From Orobanche coerulescens (taxonomy: Eukaryota > Streptophyta > Magnoliopsida > Lamiales > Orobanchaceae): a stretch of 64,000 nt of DNA. Shown here piece by piece: positions 43,732-55,462 of the stretch. The notes below the pieces were generated by a model. The model saw nothing but the letters and a program-made list of their open reading frames with translations, did no database searches and was not told the origin of the DNA. The stretch spans positions 41,193,001 to 41,257,000 of the forward strand of contig CM065806.1 in assembly GCA_033398695.1 (NCBI GenBank). Reading direction: 5' to 3'. The translations under genes were made by a program, and so were the position numbers. Within the stretch, counting starts at the first letter, position 1. The number at the start of each line of letters is the position of its first letter.

Positions 43732-44460
43732 ATGGAAGCCAACACGAGTAGAATGGTTAACTTGAACGGTTCAAACTACCACGTATGGAAGGGGAAGATG
43801 GAAGACCTTCTATACGTAAAAGATTACTATATGCCGGTTTTTAGCAAAGATAAACCGGAAGGGAAGTCCGACGCGGAGTGGACTATTTTGCATCGCCAAG
43901 TTTGCGAAAGACGGGGGAGAGGTCAAAGTAGAGGTCCGAGTAATAGAGGGCCACAAAGGAGTAGTTCTCGGGGGAAGTATGCCAACATCGAATGTTACCA
44001 TTGTGGTAAGAAAGGGCATACTAAGAATTTTTGCTGAAAGTTGAAGAAGGAGAAACGCCAAGGCCGAGAAAATTCAGAAAAGAAGGAAGGCAGTAGTAAT
44101 GATAAAGCCGAAGTTAATACTACTACCGAAGAATTCCTTGTCTGTTGTGATTATGATATGGTCAACCTTGCTAGAGATGATTCGAGTTGGGTGGTCGATA
44201 GTGGAGCTACGTGTCATGTTACATCACGTAGAGATTTTTACTCTTCCTATAATCCGGGCGACTTTGGTATAGTCAAGATGGGTAAGGACGGGTTATCCAA
44301 GATTGTTGGAGTGGGAGATGTGCATTTGAGATTCGACACCGGAATGGAACTTGTTTTACGGAATGTAAAACATGTTACGGACATGAGACTTAATGTTATG
44401 TCTGTTGGTTTACTCGATGATGACGATTATCATAGCGGTTTTGGCAAGGGGTTGTGGTAA
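43732..44460 (+). pseudogene. Copia-B gag and protease, gag internally deleted
   Basis: The ATG at 43732 gives MEANTSRMVNLNGSNYHVWK and GKMEDLLYVKDYYMPVF, then TILHRQVCERRGRGQSRGP: the frame jumps from the early gag domain straight to the Arg-Gly-rich linker and CCHC knuckle CYHCGKKGHTKNFC (about 43993-44035). Compared with family relatives most of the central gag domain is missing, deleted in frame. A TGA at 44038 follows the knuckle. Protease then shows SWVVDSGATCHVTS (about 44187-44230). The frame stops at 44458-44460. Confidence 0.85.
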
Positions 44461-44475
44461 CTCACGAGAGGTTCC

Positions 44476-45795
44476 TTGATTGTCGGGAGAGGACAAAAGG
44501 AAGGAAAATTGTACGTGACACTTCCGAAGGTCACGACTAATTTTGTGAACGCAATCGACACTAATGACATGGCCGAGCTATGGCATAAGAGGCTCGGTCA
44601 TATGAGTGAAAAAGGAATGGCGCTATTATCGAAGAAGGAGGCATTGTCCGGGGTTCATAAGGTACACCTTAAAAGATGCTATCATTGTCTAGGCGGGAAG
44701 CAAAGGAGAGTTACTTTTAAGAGTCATACTCCTTCAAGGAAGGAAAATGTTCTTGATCTTATTCATTCCGATGTTTGTGGTCCTATGAAGATGAGGACGC
44801 TCGGTGGTTGCCGATATTTTGTCACATTCATCGACGATCATTCTAGGAAGGTGTGGGCTTACACCTTGAAGACCAAAGATCAAGTGTTAGACACTTTCAA
44901 GCAATTTCATGCCTCGGTGGAAAGAGAGACTGGGAAGAAGCTAAAGTGTATCCGGACGGACAATGGTGGAGAGTACACCGGACCCTTTGATGAATATTGC
45001 CGAGAGCAAGGGATCCGACATCAAAAGACGCCCCCGAAGACTCCGCAACTCAATGGCTTGGCGGAGAGAATGAACCGGACTTTGGTCGAGAGAGCTCGTT
45101 GTTTGCTCTCACATGCCGGATTGCCAAAGTTGTTTTGGGGAGAAGCTTTGAACACGGCGATTCATGTTATTAATTTGACGCCGTGTGTTCCTTTGGAGTT
45201 TGATGTGCCGGATAAGGTGTGGAGCGGTAAAGAGATCTCGTACCGCCACTTGAGGGTCTTCGGATGTAAAGATTTTGTTCATATTCCGAATGATGAGAGA
45301 TCAAAGCTTGATTCCAAGACGAAGCCGTGTATTTTTATTGGCTATGGGCTTGATGAGTTCGGGTATAGATTATATGACCCGGTAACAAAGAGGCTTGTTC
45401 GGTCAAGAGACGTTGTTTTTGTAGAAGATCAAACGATGAAAGATGTTGAGAATGGAGAGTCAGCTCCACAACATGACTATGATCTTATTGATTTGGACCC
45501 CGTTCCTCCACAAAATGTTGAGACACCCGTTGGAGATGACGTCCAAAATGATGAACAACAAGATGACGGTGAGAACGATGAATCGAGGCAAGATGACACC
45601 GATGGAGCTCATCCCGAGCTACCCATGACGAACATGCCATCTTTTGTTCCACATAGGCAGTCGACGAGGGACCGTCATCCCTCCACCCGTTATTCGGCCG
45701 ATGAGTACATTTTACTCACCGATGAGAGAGAACCCGAATATTTTGCGGAGGCCATGGAGGATGAAAAGAAGAAAAAATGGATGGATGCTATGTAA
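44476..45795 (+). CDS. Copia-B integrase segment (open frame, part of a broken polyprotein)
   Basis: A long open stretch: GAG-pre-integrase zinc region (AELWHKRLGHMSEKGMALL, CYHCLGGKQRR), then the catalytic core: DLIHSDVCGPM, FVTFIDDHSRKVW, IRTDNGGEYTG, TPPKTPQLNGLAERMNRTLV, with the Asp, Asp and Glu triad in place. It closes with SYRHLRVFGCKDF, CIFIGYG and an acidic linker before RT. It would integrate element cDNA. A TAA at 45793-45795 (where Gln is expected before DEMSSL) separates it from RT, so it is not a free-standing gene. Confidence 0.9.
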   Translation: MIVGRGQKEGKLYVTLPKVTTNFVNAIDTNDMAELWHKRLGHMSEKGMALLSKKEALSGVHKVHLKRCYHCLGGKQRRVTFKSHTPSRKENVLDLIHSDVCGPMKMRTLGGCRYFVTFIDDHSRKVWAYTLKTKDQVLDTFKQFHASVERETGKKLKCIRTDNGGEYTGPFDEYCREQGIRHQKTPPKTPQLNGLAERMNRTLVERARCLLSHAGLPKLFWGEALNTAIHVINLTPCVPLEFDVPDKVWSGKEISYRHLRVFGCKDFVHIPNDERSKLDSKTKPCIFIGYGLDEFGYRLYDPVTKRLVRSRDVVFVEDQTMKDVENGESAPQHDYDLIDLDPVPPQNVETPVGDDVQNDEQQDDGENDESRQDDTDGAHPELPMTNMPSFVPHRQSTRDRHPSTRYSADEYILLTDEREPEYFAEAMEDEKKKKWMDAM

Positions 45796-45801
45796 GACGA
45801 G

Positions 45802-47240
45802 ATGAGTTCCTTGCATGAGAATAACACTTACGAGTTGGTGAAGTTGCCGAAAGGCAAGAGGGCTTTGAGAAACAAATGGGTATATCGGGTGAAGTCGGAG
45901 GAGCATACCTCGTTGCCCCGATACAAAGCTAGACTCATGGTGAAAGGATTTAGTCAAAAGAAGGGCATTGATTTTGACGAGATCTTTTCTCCGGTTGTGA
46001 AGATAGGATCGATTCGATTGGTCCTTGGTATTGCGGCTAGCCTCGATCTTGAGGTTGAGCAAATGGATGTCAAGACGGATTTTCTTCACGGAGACCTTGA
46101 CAAAGAAATATATATGAAGCAACCGGAAGGATTTGAGGTCGAAGGAAAAGAGGATTATGTGTGTAAACTTCGAAAGAGTTTATACGGGTTGAAACAAGCA
46201 CCAAGGCAATGGTACAAGAAGTTTGAGTCGGTTATGGGGGGAGCAAGGCTACCGGAAGACGACTCTCGACCATTGCGTATTTTTTAAGAAATTCGGAGAT
46301 GATGACTTTATCATCTTATTGCTCTATGTGGACGACATGTTGATCGTTGGCAAAAATGCCGAGAGGATTGCCGACTTGAAGAAAGAATTGAGTAAGTCCT
46401 TTGCCATGAAGGACTTGGGGGCGGCTAAACAAATTCTTGGGATAAGAATTACTCGGGATAGAGCAGCCCGGAAATTGCACATGTCGCAAGAGCAATATAT
46501 CGAGAAGGTGCTTAAACGTTTCAACATGGACAAAGCTAAAGTTGTTAGTTCGCCTCTTACTAACAATTTTAAATTGATGAGACAAGATTGCCATAAGACG
46601 AAGGAGGAGATTGAGGATATGGATAAAATTCCATATGACTCGGCGGTCGGGAGTTTGATGTACGCTATGGTTTGAACTAGGCCCGACATTGCTCATGCCA
46701 TGGGAGTGGTGAGCCGGTTTCTATCGAATCCGGGTAAGAAGCATTGAGAAGCCATAAAATGGATATTTAGATATTTACGGGGTACTTCCAAATTGGGTAT
46801 TACGTTTGGAAACGGGAAAGAAATGCTTGTTGGATATTCCGATTCGGATATGGCCGGTAATGAAGTTAACCGAAAATCCACTTCCTGTTATTTGATGACA
46901 TTCGCAGGGAGAGTCGTGTCATGGCAATCAAGATTACAAAAGTGCGTTGCCTTGTCTACAACGGAGGCCGAGTATATTGCGGCGGTGGAAGCGAGCAAAG
47001 AGCTCTTATGGTTGAAAATGTTTTTACGAGGGCTAGGCTTCGACAACGATGTTACGTAGTTCTTTGTGATAGTCAAAGTGCGATTCATTTGGCTAAGAAT
47101 GCGACTTTTCACAAGAGAACGAAGCATATCGATGTGAGGTATCATTGGATCCGAGATGCTTTGGAGGATGGTTTGTTTGAACTTGATAAAGTTCATACCG
47201 ATGATAATGGTTCCGATATGCTAACGAAGGCGTTAAGTAG
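45802..47240 (+). pseudogene. Copia-B reverse transcriptase and RNase H
   Basis: RT: NKWVYRVKSEEH, YKARLMVKGFSQKKGIDFDE, QMDVKTDFLHGDLDKEIYM, YGLKQAPRQWYKKF; a frameshift near 46250; then the catalytic LLYVDDMLIVG near 46321-46353. RNase H: GYSDSDMAGN, STSCYLMTFAGRVVSWQS, STTEAEYIAA, then after a shift near 47058 the end with AKNATFHKRTKHIDVRYHW. In-frame stops occur near 46674 (Cys expected before TRPDIAH) and 46746 (Trp expected). Order and motifs are typical copia. Confidence 0.9.
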
Positions 47241-47312
47241 AGAGAAGGTGAAAGTGTGTTGTTCGATCGCCGAGATGGCGAACTCTTCCTATATTCCGGA
47301 AAGGGGGAGATT

Positions 47313-48047
47313 TGTAGGAGTAATTTCCGAAATATAGGCTTTTTCGGAGTCGATCGGACTCCGGACCACGGCACAAACCCCCCGGACCGTGGCACTATGC
47401 TCGGAAACATATTTTTTCTTCACTTGGCCGAAACTGTACTTTGGGCCGCCGCCCCTGCCGGCTGGGCTGCGGCCCCCGCCGAAGACACTCAACAGTGGCC
47501 GACCCTCCTGTACTCTGGGCCGCGGCCCCTGCCGAGCACCATCCTGCCGAGACCCGCCGAGACATGCCGATCACCATGGGTCGCGGCTCATTCCTGCCGA
47601 GCCGCGGCCCAGCCATTTTCGCCTGGCCGTCTGTACTCTGGGCCGCGGCCCACTGCCGATCCCTGGGCGCATTTTTGCGCAGTGTGCCGCGGCACACTTG
47701 GCCCGGGCCGCGGCACACGAGTCAAAACCTGCACGTTGGCACCTTTTTATGCAGAATTGGATCGGGCCTTTTAATCATTCAACTTCTACACACAAGAACA
47801 AGAGAGAGAGATATATAGAGAGAGAAATACAAATTTTCATTTTCCCGGAGATTTATCGGTCGGATCGTCGTGATCTTTTGACAAGAGCTTGGTAGCTATT
47901 GGGCAAACCTTTTCACCAGTGTAGATCGGGTTTTTTGAGTCCGGAAGTACGGGTATTTCGTTAGCTCTTTGTGTAAGCCATTTACGGTTGTTTTCTTTAT
48001 TGATCTTGTTGTTGTTATTGATTCCAAATACTTGAAGAACATTTATT
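47313..48047 (+). repeat. Copia-B 3' LTR, cut by CACTA-2
   Basis: It starts TGTAGGAGTAATTTCC after the polypurine tract and matches 42582 onward until CATTTATT at 48047. The expected next bases (ACCAAGTATTTG) are replaced by the CACTA-2 end. Confidence 0.92.
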
Positions 48048-48324
48048 CACTAGTACAAAAAGTCATATAGGCCACATTTAGAAAACGTGTCCATAGTCTT
48101 TTAGCCATGGATTTTTTTTACTCTAAAACTGTTACCGTAGGTGGCGTAACAAAAGGGTACCTCTACGGATACACCCACTTTGAGTGACTATTTCACATTA
48201 ATTTTCGTAGCTGTTCCTCTGCTTAGTGTCTATACAATACCCCCTTTTTGTTTGTATGTAAAGCATTTGTTCCATAACCATAGCCATAGGATCCTTACCG
48301 ACACACAGTTTGATTTTTAGTAGC

Positions 48325-49140
48325 TATTGTTTTCTTTTTGGATACTGAAAAATTATAAAGGGTGGTCGTATTTTTCCTTTTAGATACTGAAAAATTGTAA
48401 AAGGTGGCAGTTGTTTTCCTTTTGGACACTGAAAATTTATAAAAGGTGGTCGTTGTTTTTCTTTTGGACATGAAAATTGTAAAAGGTCATCGTTGTTTTC
48501 CTTTTGGACACCGGAAGATTGTAAGAAGTGGTTGTTTGTTTTCTTTTTGGTCATGAAAAATTATAAAAGGTTGCCATTGTTTTTATTTTGGATCTTGAAA
48601 ATTTGTAAAAGGTGGCCATTGTTTCCTTTTGGACCTTTGAAAAATTGTAAAGGCCGTTATTTTCCTTTTGGACCGAAAATTTATAAAAGGTGGTTGTTAT
48701 TTCCCTTTTGGACACCGAAAATTTATAAAAGATGGTCGTTGTTTTATTTTTGACACTGAAAAATTATAAAAGGTGGTCGTTGTATTCCTTTTGTACAATG
48801 AAAAATTGTAAAAGGTGACCGTTGTTTTCCTTTTGGACACCGAAAAATTGTAAAAGGTGGTATTGTATTCTTTTTGGACACCGAAAATTTGTAAAAAGGT
48901 GGCCGTTATTTTCCTTTTGGACACTGAAAATTTATAAAAGGTGACCGTTGTTAATTTCCTTTTGGACACTGAAAATTTGTAAAAGATGGTCGTTGTTTTC
49001 CTTTTGGACACTGAAAAATTATAAAAGGTGGTCGTTGTATTCCTTTTGGACACTAAAAAATTGTAAAAGGTGGCCGTTGTTTTCCTTTTGTACCGAAAAA
49101 TTGTAAAAGGTGGTCGTAGTTCATCCATTGTACAATTTCA
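48325..49140 (+). repeat. CACTA-2 subterminal 42 bp tandem repeats, about 19 copies
   Basis: The unit is close to GGTGGTCGTTGTTTTCCTTTTGGACACTGAAAAATTRTAAAA. The GACACTGAAAA anchor recurs every 42 bases early on (48341, 48383, 48425, 48467), with small length changes later. Because 42 is a multiple of three, the minus strand shows a false open frame with a 14-residue period. These are likely binding sites for the element's Transposase_24-type protein. Confidence 0.85.
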
Positions 49141-51215
49141 CATCTAAAAGGTGGTCGTAGTTGTCCGTCGGCCACGGTTTTACATCTAAATGGTGGTTGT
49201 ATTTCATATTCAGCCACAAGAATGCAGTATTGGCCACCTATTTTATCGAGTCTTTAAGGACCTATTTGCCACCTACTTCTAATGTGTAACATAAACTCAT
49301 TAACAACAATTGATGCAAAATTGATCCAATTTTTTATTACTCATATGATAAAAAGTTAAATGTCTTGATCAGATAAATGAAATATGTCTAAAAAACAATA
49401 AATCAACTGTCTTGATCCAAAAAAATTAAACATTAAACGCCTACAAAAGCACGACTATTTCTCTTATTTTAACTAGGCTACAGTCTTGATTCTCTTGCTC
49501 GTTCTCAGAGGCTTCAATATCCCGTCGTTCATATCAGAAGCTTTCTTCTTCTTCTTAATCTTCTTAGTCTTTTCAACTGTCTTCTGGCTATCATCATGTT
49601 GTTGATCGGAGCTTTCAAGTGTCCTCGGTTGTCATCATTGTCATCATGTTCTTGATAAGAGCTTTCAAGTATCTTGTGGTTGTCTTGAATGGCTTCCTCC
49701 GTATGTAGCAAAAGGTATTTTATGATGTACATATGCATAGACAAAGGTTTTAACAAAATATACTTGAAGTTGTGGAGTAAAGCAACTTACGGTAGAGATT
49801 GATCACCCATTCTTTTGGCCATGCTACCAAACTATTTTTAGCATCCTCTCTGTTTTAAATTCTTGTGTTATGTAGGGTAAACTGCATTTGGATGTATTGG
49901 TTCATCAATCCAAACTCAAGCAATCTTCTTCAAGATCAACTCCATGTATCTTGTTTTGGAGACGAGTCGAATAACACGTCCATTTGCAACAATGTTTATT
50001 TGTCGGCCATGTGCCAATTTGCATTTTTCAGTCTGCAAACAGAAAAAAAATCACTCAAACAACAAACTTCATCTGATAGAAAAAAATCACTCATACAAGT
50101 CAGAACATAGAAAAAAAATCATACCATGAAAAATTTGTTCATATAAGAATTTTTGAAACAACCATTCAAACAACAAACTTCATCTGATATGTTGGAATGT
50201 GATTAAATCACTGAAGAAGCACTCTTACGTCCCATTCATGATTGGTTGGGGGAGAACCGAAATCCCCTAGTATATGAAAGATTGAAAAAGTGCTTTCGTT
50301 GTTGTGGAATAATAAGCCTTCGTATCGGTTAACAAAGAGCGCCACAACATAACAAAGCTTCCATTCCAAGTTTAGGAACCTAGTCATCCTAAGAAGATCA
50401 ATCGGCCAAAATAACCATGATCGTCTACGATATTTTAAGTTTCTTACTCTTGACCAAACTTGGCAAAGTGAATCACGTAAATGCAAGGCTGAAATGCTAC
50501 ATCCACAGGCGGCTTGAATTTGTTCTATTATAAATAATAAAGAAAGGCAAGAACCTATCTTCATTGGTGACACCCTTATTGGGTAGATCATATCGATCGA
50601 ACACATGTTTCCTTATTTACGACATAGCAACATATAATCGTATGCCGTTACAAGAAGAATCAAATAACTCCTCTTGTTGGACATACATATAAGAAGAAAA
50701 ACATTCGACATGTTAGTATCTCGAAGTTGTCGCCTTATCACAACACTCAAGTCAACATCGTATATAATTTATATTTACCATAGTTTAAATCGCCATAAAG
50801 AATTAAATACTTTCGGAAAGAACATACCCTTGGGAATTCCCGGCCTTCGGTTGTGGTCGACATCTAACACGCATATAAGACATGTCTTGAGCGGGGATTC
50901 TGTGTGGTAGCAGGAGACACCGTCTAGCTCCATTAGAATCTTTGGCTAGATGTAGGAGATCCATGTGTAGTTGCGGGAGTTGAGTGATGGGTCTTTGTAG
51001 ATTTCGAAGAGTACATGCATAAACATTTTGAAGAAATATTAGGTGCTGAAATATTGATTAAAAATCCCATAACATTCAATAAAAACAAGCATTCAATAAG
51101 AAAATCATACTTTATAATGTATTTAATTGCATATACAGAAGCATGACATTGTAATACTTTGCTTACCCGTTGCTTTTTGGTAGTGGAAGCTTTCTTTTCA
51201 ATAATCCTTGAGAAT
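49141..51215 (-). other. CACTA-2 region after the Transposase_24-type gene, weak coding signals
   Basis: Mostly AT-rich. Minus-strand frames at 50606-50208 (about 130 residues) and around 49756-49530 (Lys/Arg-rich tail) may be further exons of the upstream gene, but I recognise no domain. Two TTCAAACAACAAACTTCATCTGATA blocks near 50055 and 50167 are short direct repeats. Confidence 0.35.
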
Positions 51216-53149
51216 TCACTTAGATAATAATTTGCTCATCATTTTTCCTTGTTGAGCCATTTTTTCCATCATATTCTTCATTTGTTCATCATTCTTCTCT
51301 TTCTCCCTCTGGTTCTCGCGCCTTTCATCATCTAATTGTTTCTTGATTCGCAAGGCTCTCCTTGGATGCTCCTCTTCGTGGCATGTGCCGGTAGTTTGTT
51401 GAGTCACTCCTTTGCCCGCACATCTTACATGCCGGGACGTTCTTTGCCAAACACATGTGTGGAATCAACACCTAGTTCTTTATTTAGTGTTCCATCTTCC
51501 GACTTCTTATCAAACTCCTCCTGTGCACAAAATAGAGAAGCGAGTATTAATCAAGTAATATAAACTTCACTGCTGTTAATTTTACCTTGATATACTAATT
51601 TTCCCTATATTTAGTATAGGGAAAATCAATTCCACTTCATGATTGACAACCAGAACATAGCAAATCTATCATAGCAATAGATATAAATTCTATGATAAAA
51701 ACAGGAGAAAATAGGACATTGCATTAGTAGGTAGTTTATAGGAAGATTAACACCACCGTTGATTCAGTCACTTCCCTAAAACATCAAATATAAGAAAGAG
51801 AAGCAGGGAGCCGAGGTGAAAACTTCACAAATACAGTTCTTTGATTCTTTCACCAAGATAACACACACACGGAATTCAAATTCAAAGATGGACTATGAAA
51901 AAACCTATAAATATCTGTGATACTTGAATCAAAATACCATATTCTAATATGCACCCAACCTCAAACAGTTACTTGAATCAAAATACCAGATTCTAAAATA
52001 CCAGATTCTAATATACTTGAGATCAATTAGTGATACTAAGGATACACTACCGATTACTAATAAAGATACTAGAACAGATACTAATCAAGAATGTTTAAGC
52101 AATAAATAGATGGATAGGTAGTTTCGGTCATCTTACAAGTGTTTTGCCTTTTCTGAACCTCGTCATCAGAATATTCACCACGTGGATTTCGACGTGCCAT
52201 CCTCCACAAGAGAGACCGCGAAGGATTGTCATCATCTTCACGAATCACTTTATCTTTTTTCTAGTAATTCAACACAGGCCAAATATTACATATATACTCT
52301 ACTTTTCATGTCATGGATTAAATTCAACACAAAATAAACAACACTAGATATAATCTTTGACTAAGCACTAGCTAACAAGGTGTATGTCGGGACTTACTAA
52401 TTTTTCAACCAACCCCGCGTATCCTCTTCTTCCCATCCTATGTTCATATTTGTGGTTCGCACGCGCCGTAACTCCATCATCGGACAATTTAAGGCACGTA
52501 GATAAATAACTACATTCAAGACAAACTTGAGACTAAAAAATGACATTAATGTGATTATAAAATTAAAGAGTGAAATATACAACCTTGCATTTCGGAGAGA
52601 GTCGGAATTTTACGAACTCGTCCCAATGTTCTTGCTTCAAAAATACACGATATTTTCTAGGGACTTTTTGGAATTTCGTTGGTTTACCCAAATTGGGCTG
52701 TATAAAATTTGCGTACAGTTTTCTTCTAAAATTGCGCAAGTGTACACCGAGATGGCTAATCATTTTTTTTTCATGGTCTCCTCGATTTCATAAAAGCGCT
52801 ACCAGAATACGAATGGCAGGTAAGTGACAAATAACTTAATAGAAATGAATAGCATATATTATTGTATTGAACTTGAATGTTGAAATCAATAAATTACGTA
52901 CCAATATTTGCTCCCACAACTTTTCCTTCAACTCGGGGGGCACCTTCTTCCACTCCAAGTACCGAAGCCCAACATCTCGACGTACCAACACTCCCATATA
53001 ACTTGCAATTTCTGATGCATATTCCCCCGTAAATCGGCCCAGGTTATCAAATTCAACCACATGTTTCTTGCCATCCCAATTTTTAGTTAGTTTCAACATT
53101 CTTGACAATCCCGAACCTCCTTCTTCTCTTCCTTCTTCTCTTTAGACAT
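51216..53149 (-). pseudogene. Transposase_24-type gene of CACTA-2, minus strand
   Basis: Putative ATG at 53149. Exons on the minus strand: 53149-52905 (Lys/Glu-rich start, frame change, MLKLTKNWDGKKHVVEFDN, YLEWKKVPPELKEKLWEQIL), 52763-52584 (NFRRKLYANFIQPN, FLKQEHWDEFVKFRLSPKCK), about 52510-52400 (ELRRVRTTN), about 52240-52140 (LLWRMARRNPRGEYSDDE) and 51530-51216 (VFGKERPGM and, after a shift, AGKGVTQQT, then a Glu/Lys-rich coiled coil). Motif order parallels the Transposase_24-type gene of CACTA-1. It should encode a DNA-binding partner of the transposase (family knowledge). A shift near 53110 and one near 51430 break the frame, unless they are base errors. Confidence 0.72.
51622..51968 (-). 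repeat. Inverted copy of the repeat at 59150-59490
   Basis: The reverse complement of this segment matches 59150-59490 along its full length with few differences, from CTGTTTGAGGTTGGGTGCAT to GAAGTGGAATTGATTTT. Here it lies in an intron of the minus-strand gene, in sense orientation relative to that gene. Confidence 0.88.
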
Positions 53150-55454
53150 TGTTTTATCTTGATCCCTGTGAATTGAGGTGATCTTTCTATAACTTCAGTG
53201 TTAGTCACTATCCCTTCATGTTCATCATTCCTGGAAGTTTAAACCCAAAACAAGTTATGTCGGTTATTGCAAAATGATGGTGTAAGAGTAAACTTCGATA
53301 TTCAAGTCCAAAACAAACTAATACAAGCAAGACAGTATATTTCTGTAGCATTACCAAGAAGTTCATCGTGATTCATCAGGCTTTGCTATAGTAACCATTC
53401 TCCATAGTCATATCCACTATTGGTTCAGTCTCAAGTCATCATTGTCATAATCTGACTCTTCACTTGACGCCATATCAGAATCTGCATAATAGCGAAATTA
53501 ACTCATCATAAAGTACTTCATAATATCAATCTAAATCTGAAAATGAACTAAACTCATGAAAAACCATCTTAATCATAAAATCCACTGACATTATCAAACA
53601 TAAATGTTAAAAGAAGAATAAATTGAAACCAAATCACATTCCTGACTTGATCGGTTTTGACATATCCAAGGTCATAAATGTTACAGAAACGTAGTTAGTT
53701 CAAATGATGGTTTCAAGGTTTTAAAGTAATCAGCCTCTTAAGTTAATAACAATAATAATGGGGCTCTTTTGGGTATGAATTAGTAATTCTACCATTAATA
53801 TTCACAACTCCTACTCCCCTAACGGTGAATTAACAATCGACCCAAATAAACAATATGTATGAAACTTTATCAGATAAATGCCTTACGCCAAGAAGCCTAG
53901 GACCCAGTCGCCTTCCCAAGCAATGTGAAGAACATAACAAAAAATCCAATCAAAACATATAATAGCTTCATCAGCGAACCAATCATATAGCATTTCTTTA
54001 CAAATGAGAAACTTAAAATCACCACAGAATCACCCCGAAATAAAGTTCTTACTAGACCTACAAAATGTGGCATACATAATACAAGATTTTAATGTAATCT
54101 AGAAATACCAGAACAATCAACAATAACACACCACACCAGTTAATAACCTGTGAAACTATTTAACCAAGAAAAAAAATGAAAGAACAAAGTTGCATATCAA
54201 GTATAACAGACAGACACTTCAATAAGTCTGGCTTGCAGCAACCTACATCCTCCTAAAATTCTAATTCAAACATACTACTTTAACATGTAAATGAGTTCCC
54301 TAAGACATCGCATTTGAATTAAATGCCTACGTGAAACCCAAATCGTGACTTATTCTCTATTTCCTCAGCTCTCGACACACCATGAGTTAAAATATCACAC
54401 TTAGCCGTTAATAAACTTCAGGGAAGTTCGTTTTTGTGAAGAACAGGCTCACAAAAATGTATGCACATATCAAAATACAATGAAAAATCAAACTACGTGT
54501 TGCTTATAGCAACACAAAAATGTATCAGAGCATATTCACATGGTATATGGTCATCGTTACTGGTTAAGGGTACATACACTTCTATACGAGATATGTTTCG
54601 AACTCGAGTAAGTACTAAGCTGTTTTATAATGGGTTCTCCACAGACATGATTAGAAAAAGTAAATTATGATAGTGCAACTCGGACTTCTAGTAGTGATAA
54701 CTCAACTTTTGTCCAAATGAGTAATTAGCATAATTCTAAATAGATAAAAAGCTTAAAACATCCTTGAATCACCAAAATTACAAATCAAGACTACCATAAC
54801 CTGTCCATAAAACACAACTAAAATCATAATTTTTTTGTGCGAGATAGAGCATTTGAGCAGACTTCCAATACGGTTGCCAAACCCTAAATGTATGTTAAGG
54901 GAAACACCAATATAGACAAACAATAATCAAGATCAGCCAAACCCTAAATCAATTGCTCAAAACTAAACTATTTTTGGAATAAAAACATGTTATTTGTCTA
55001 CAGAGAAAATGAATACCTTCGCTTATACATAGAAAATGAATACCTTTGTCTGAAATTTGTACTAGTTGAACTCAGAACATAAAGCGGGAATAATCCCGCC
55101 CAAACAGACTTCATCTTGATTTCAACCCGCCAAAAAAGGGTTCAACCAAGATTATTTTCGCGGTTATTCCGATTGCAGATCTTCTATCCATGGGTGGCGT
55201 GATTTCTTCCAACAGATTTCTGAATTTATCAAGGTTTCCTAATTTTCTGCAAGAAAATGAGAGAAACTCTATGTTTGTTGTTAGGGCAGCGATATGCGGT
55301 TGAGAGGGATCCGCCGAAGGAGATTAAAGAATACGCGCATAACGTTTTTTATTAAATTAAAAAAATCTAAAATTAATATATTTGTTAATATTAGGGGAAA
55401 AAAAGCTTGACTGAAAAAAAATAATTGTGATGCAATGTAGTCACTGACTTGAGT
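53150..55454. other. Upstream region of the CACTA-2 minus-strand gene
   Basis: AT-rich, no recognisable protein on either strand. It probably holds 5' untranslated exons and introns of the minus-strand gene. A cluster of E2F-like motifs lies at 55081-55160. Sequence near 55180-55320 looks transcribed (splice-like TTTTCTTGCAG on the minus strand) but has no clear frame. Confidence 0.45.
55081..55160 (-). promoter_or_regulatory. Cluster of E2F-like motifs
   Basis: GCGGGAATAATCCCGC (55084-55099) is a palindrome of two GCGGGA half-sites. It runs into CCCGCCCAAA (55095-55104). CCCGCCAAAAAA, the complement of TTTTTTGGCGGG, is at 55126-55137. TTTTCGCGG follows near 55155. The plant E2F consensus is TTTSGCGC or TTTGGCGGG-like (established). 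Function here is inferred. Confidence 0.4.
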
Positions 55455-55462
55455 TTATTTTA

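Larger units (their letters stand above)
42582..48047 (+). mobile_element. Copia-B: Ty1/copia element, probably Tork lineage, in a kinase exon
   Basis: The 5' LTR is 42582-43672 (TGTAGGAGTAATTT to TTCCCAACA). The primer-binding site TGGTATCGGAGCC is at 43676-43688. The interior has gag, protease, integrase, RT and RNase H in copia order. The polypurine tract AAAGGGGGAGAT precedes the 3' LTR at 47313, which is cut at 48047 by CACTA-2. The left TSD would be TCTTA (42577-42581); its partner lies beyond the window. The gag start and integrase resemble the Tnt1/Tork group. Several stops make it defective. Confidence 0.92.

Noticed and set aside
48697..49128. A 143-residue minus-strand frame with a 14-residue repeat (FYNFSVSKRK type)
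   Set aside because: It is the translation of the 42 bp CACTA-2 subterminal repeats; no start context or protein family supports it.
51599..51627. Hairpin TTTTCCCTATATTTAGTATAGGGAAAA as a terminator
   Set aside because: It lies in an intron of a nuclear gene and plants do not use such hairpins for mRNA termination; probably a chance or MITE-edge palindrome.
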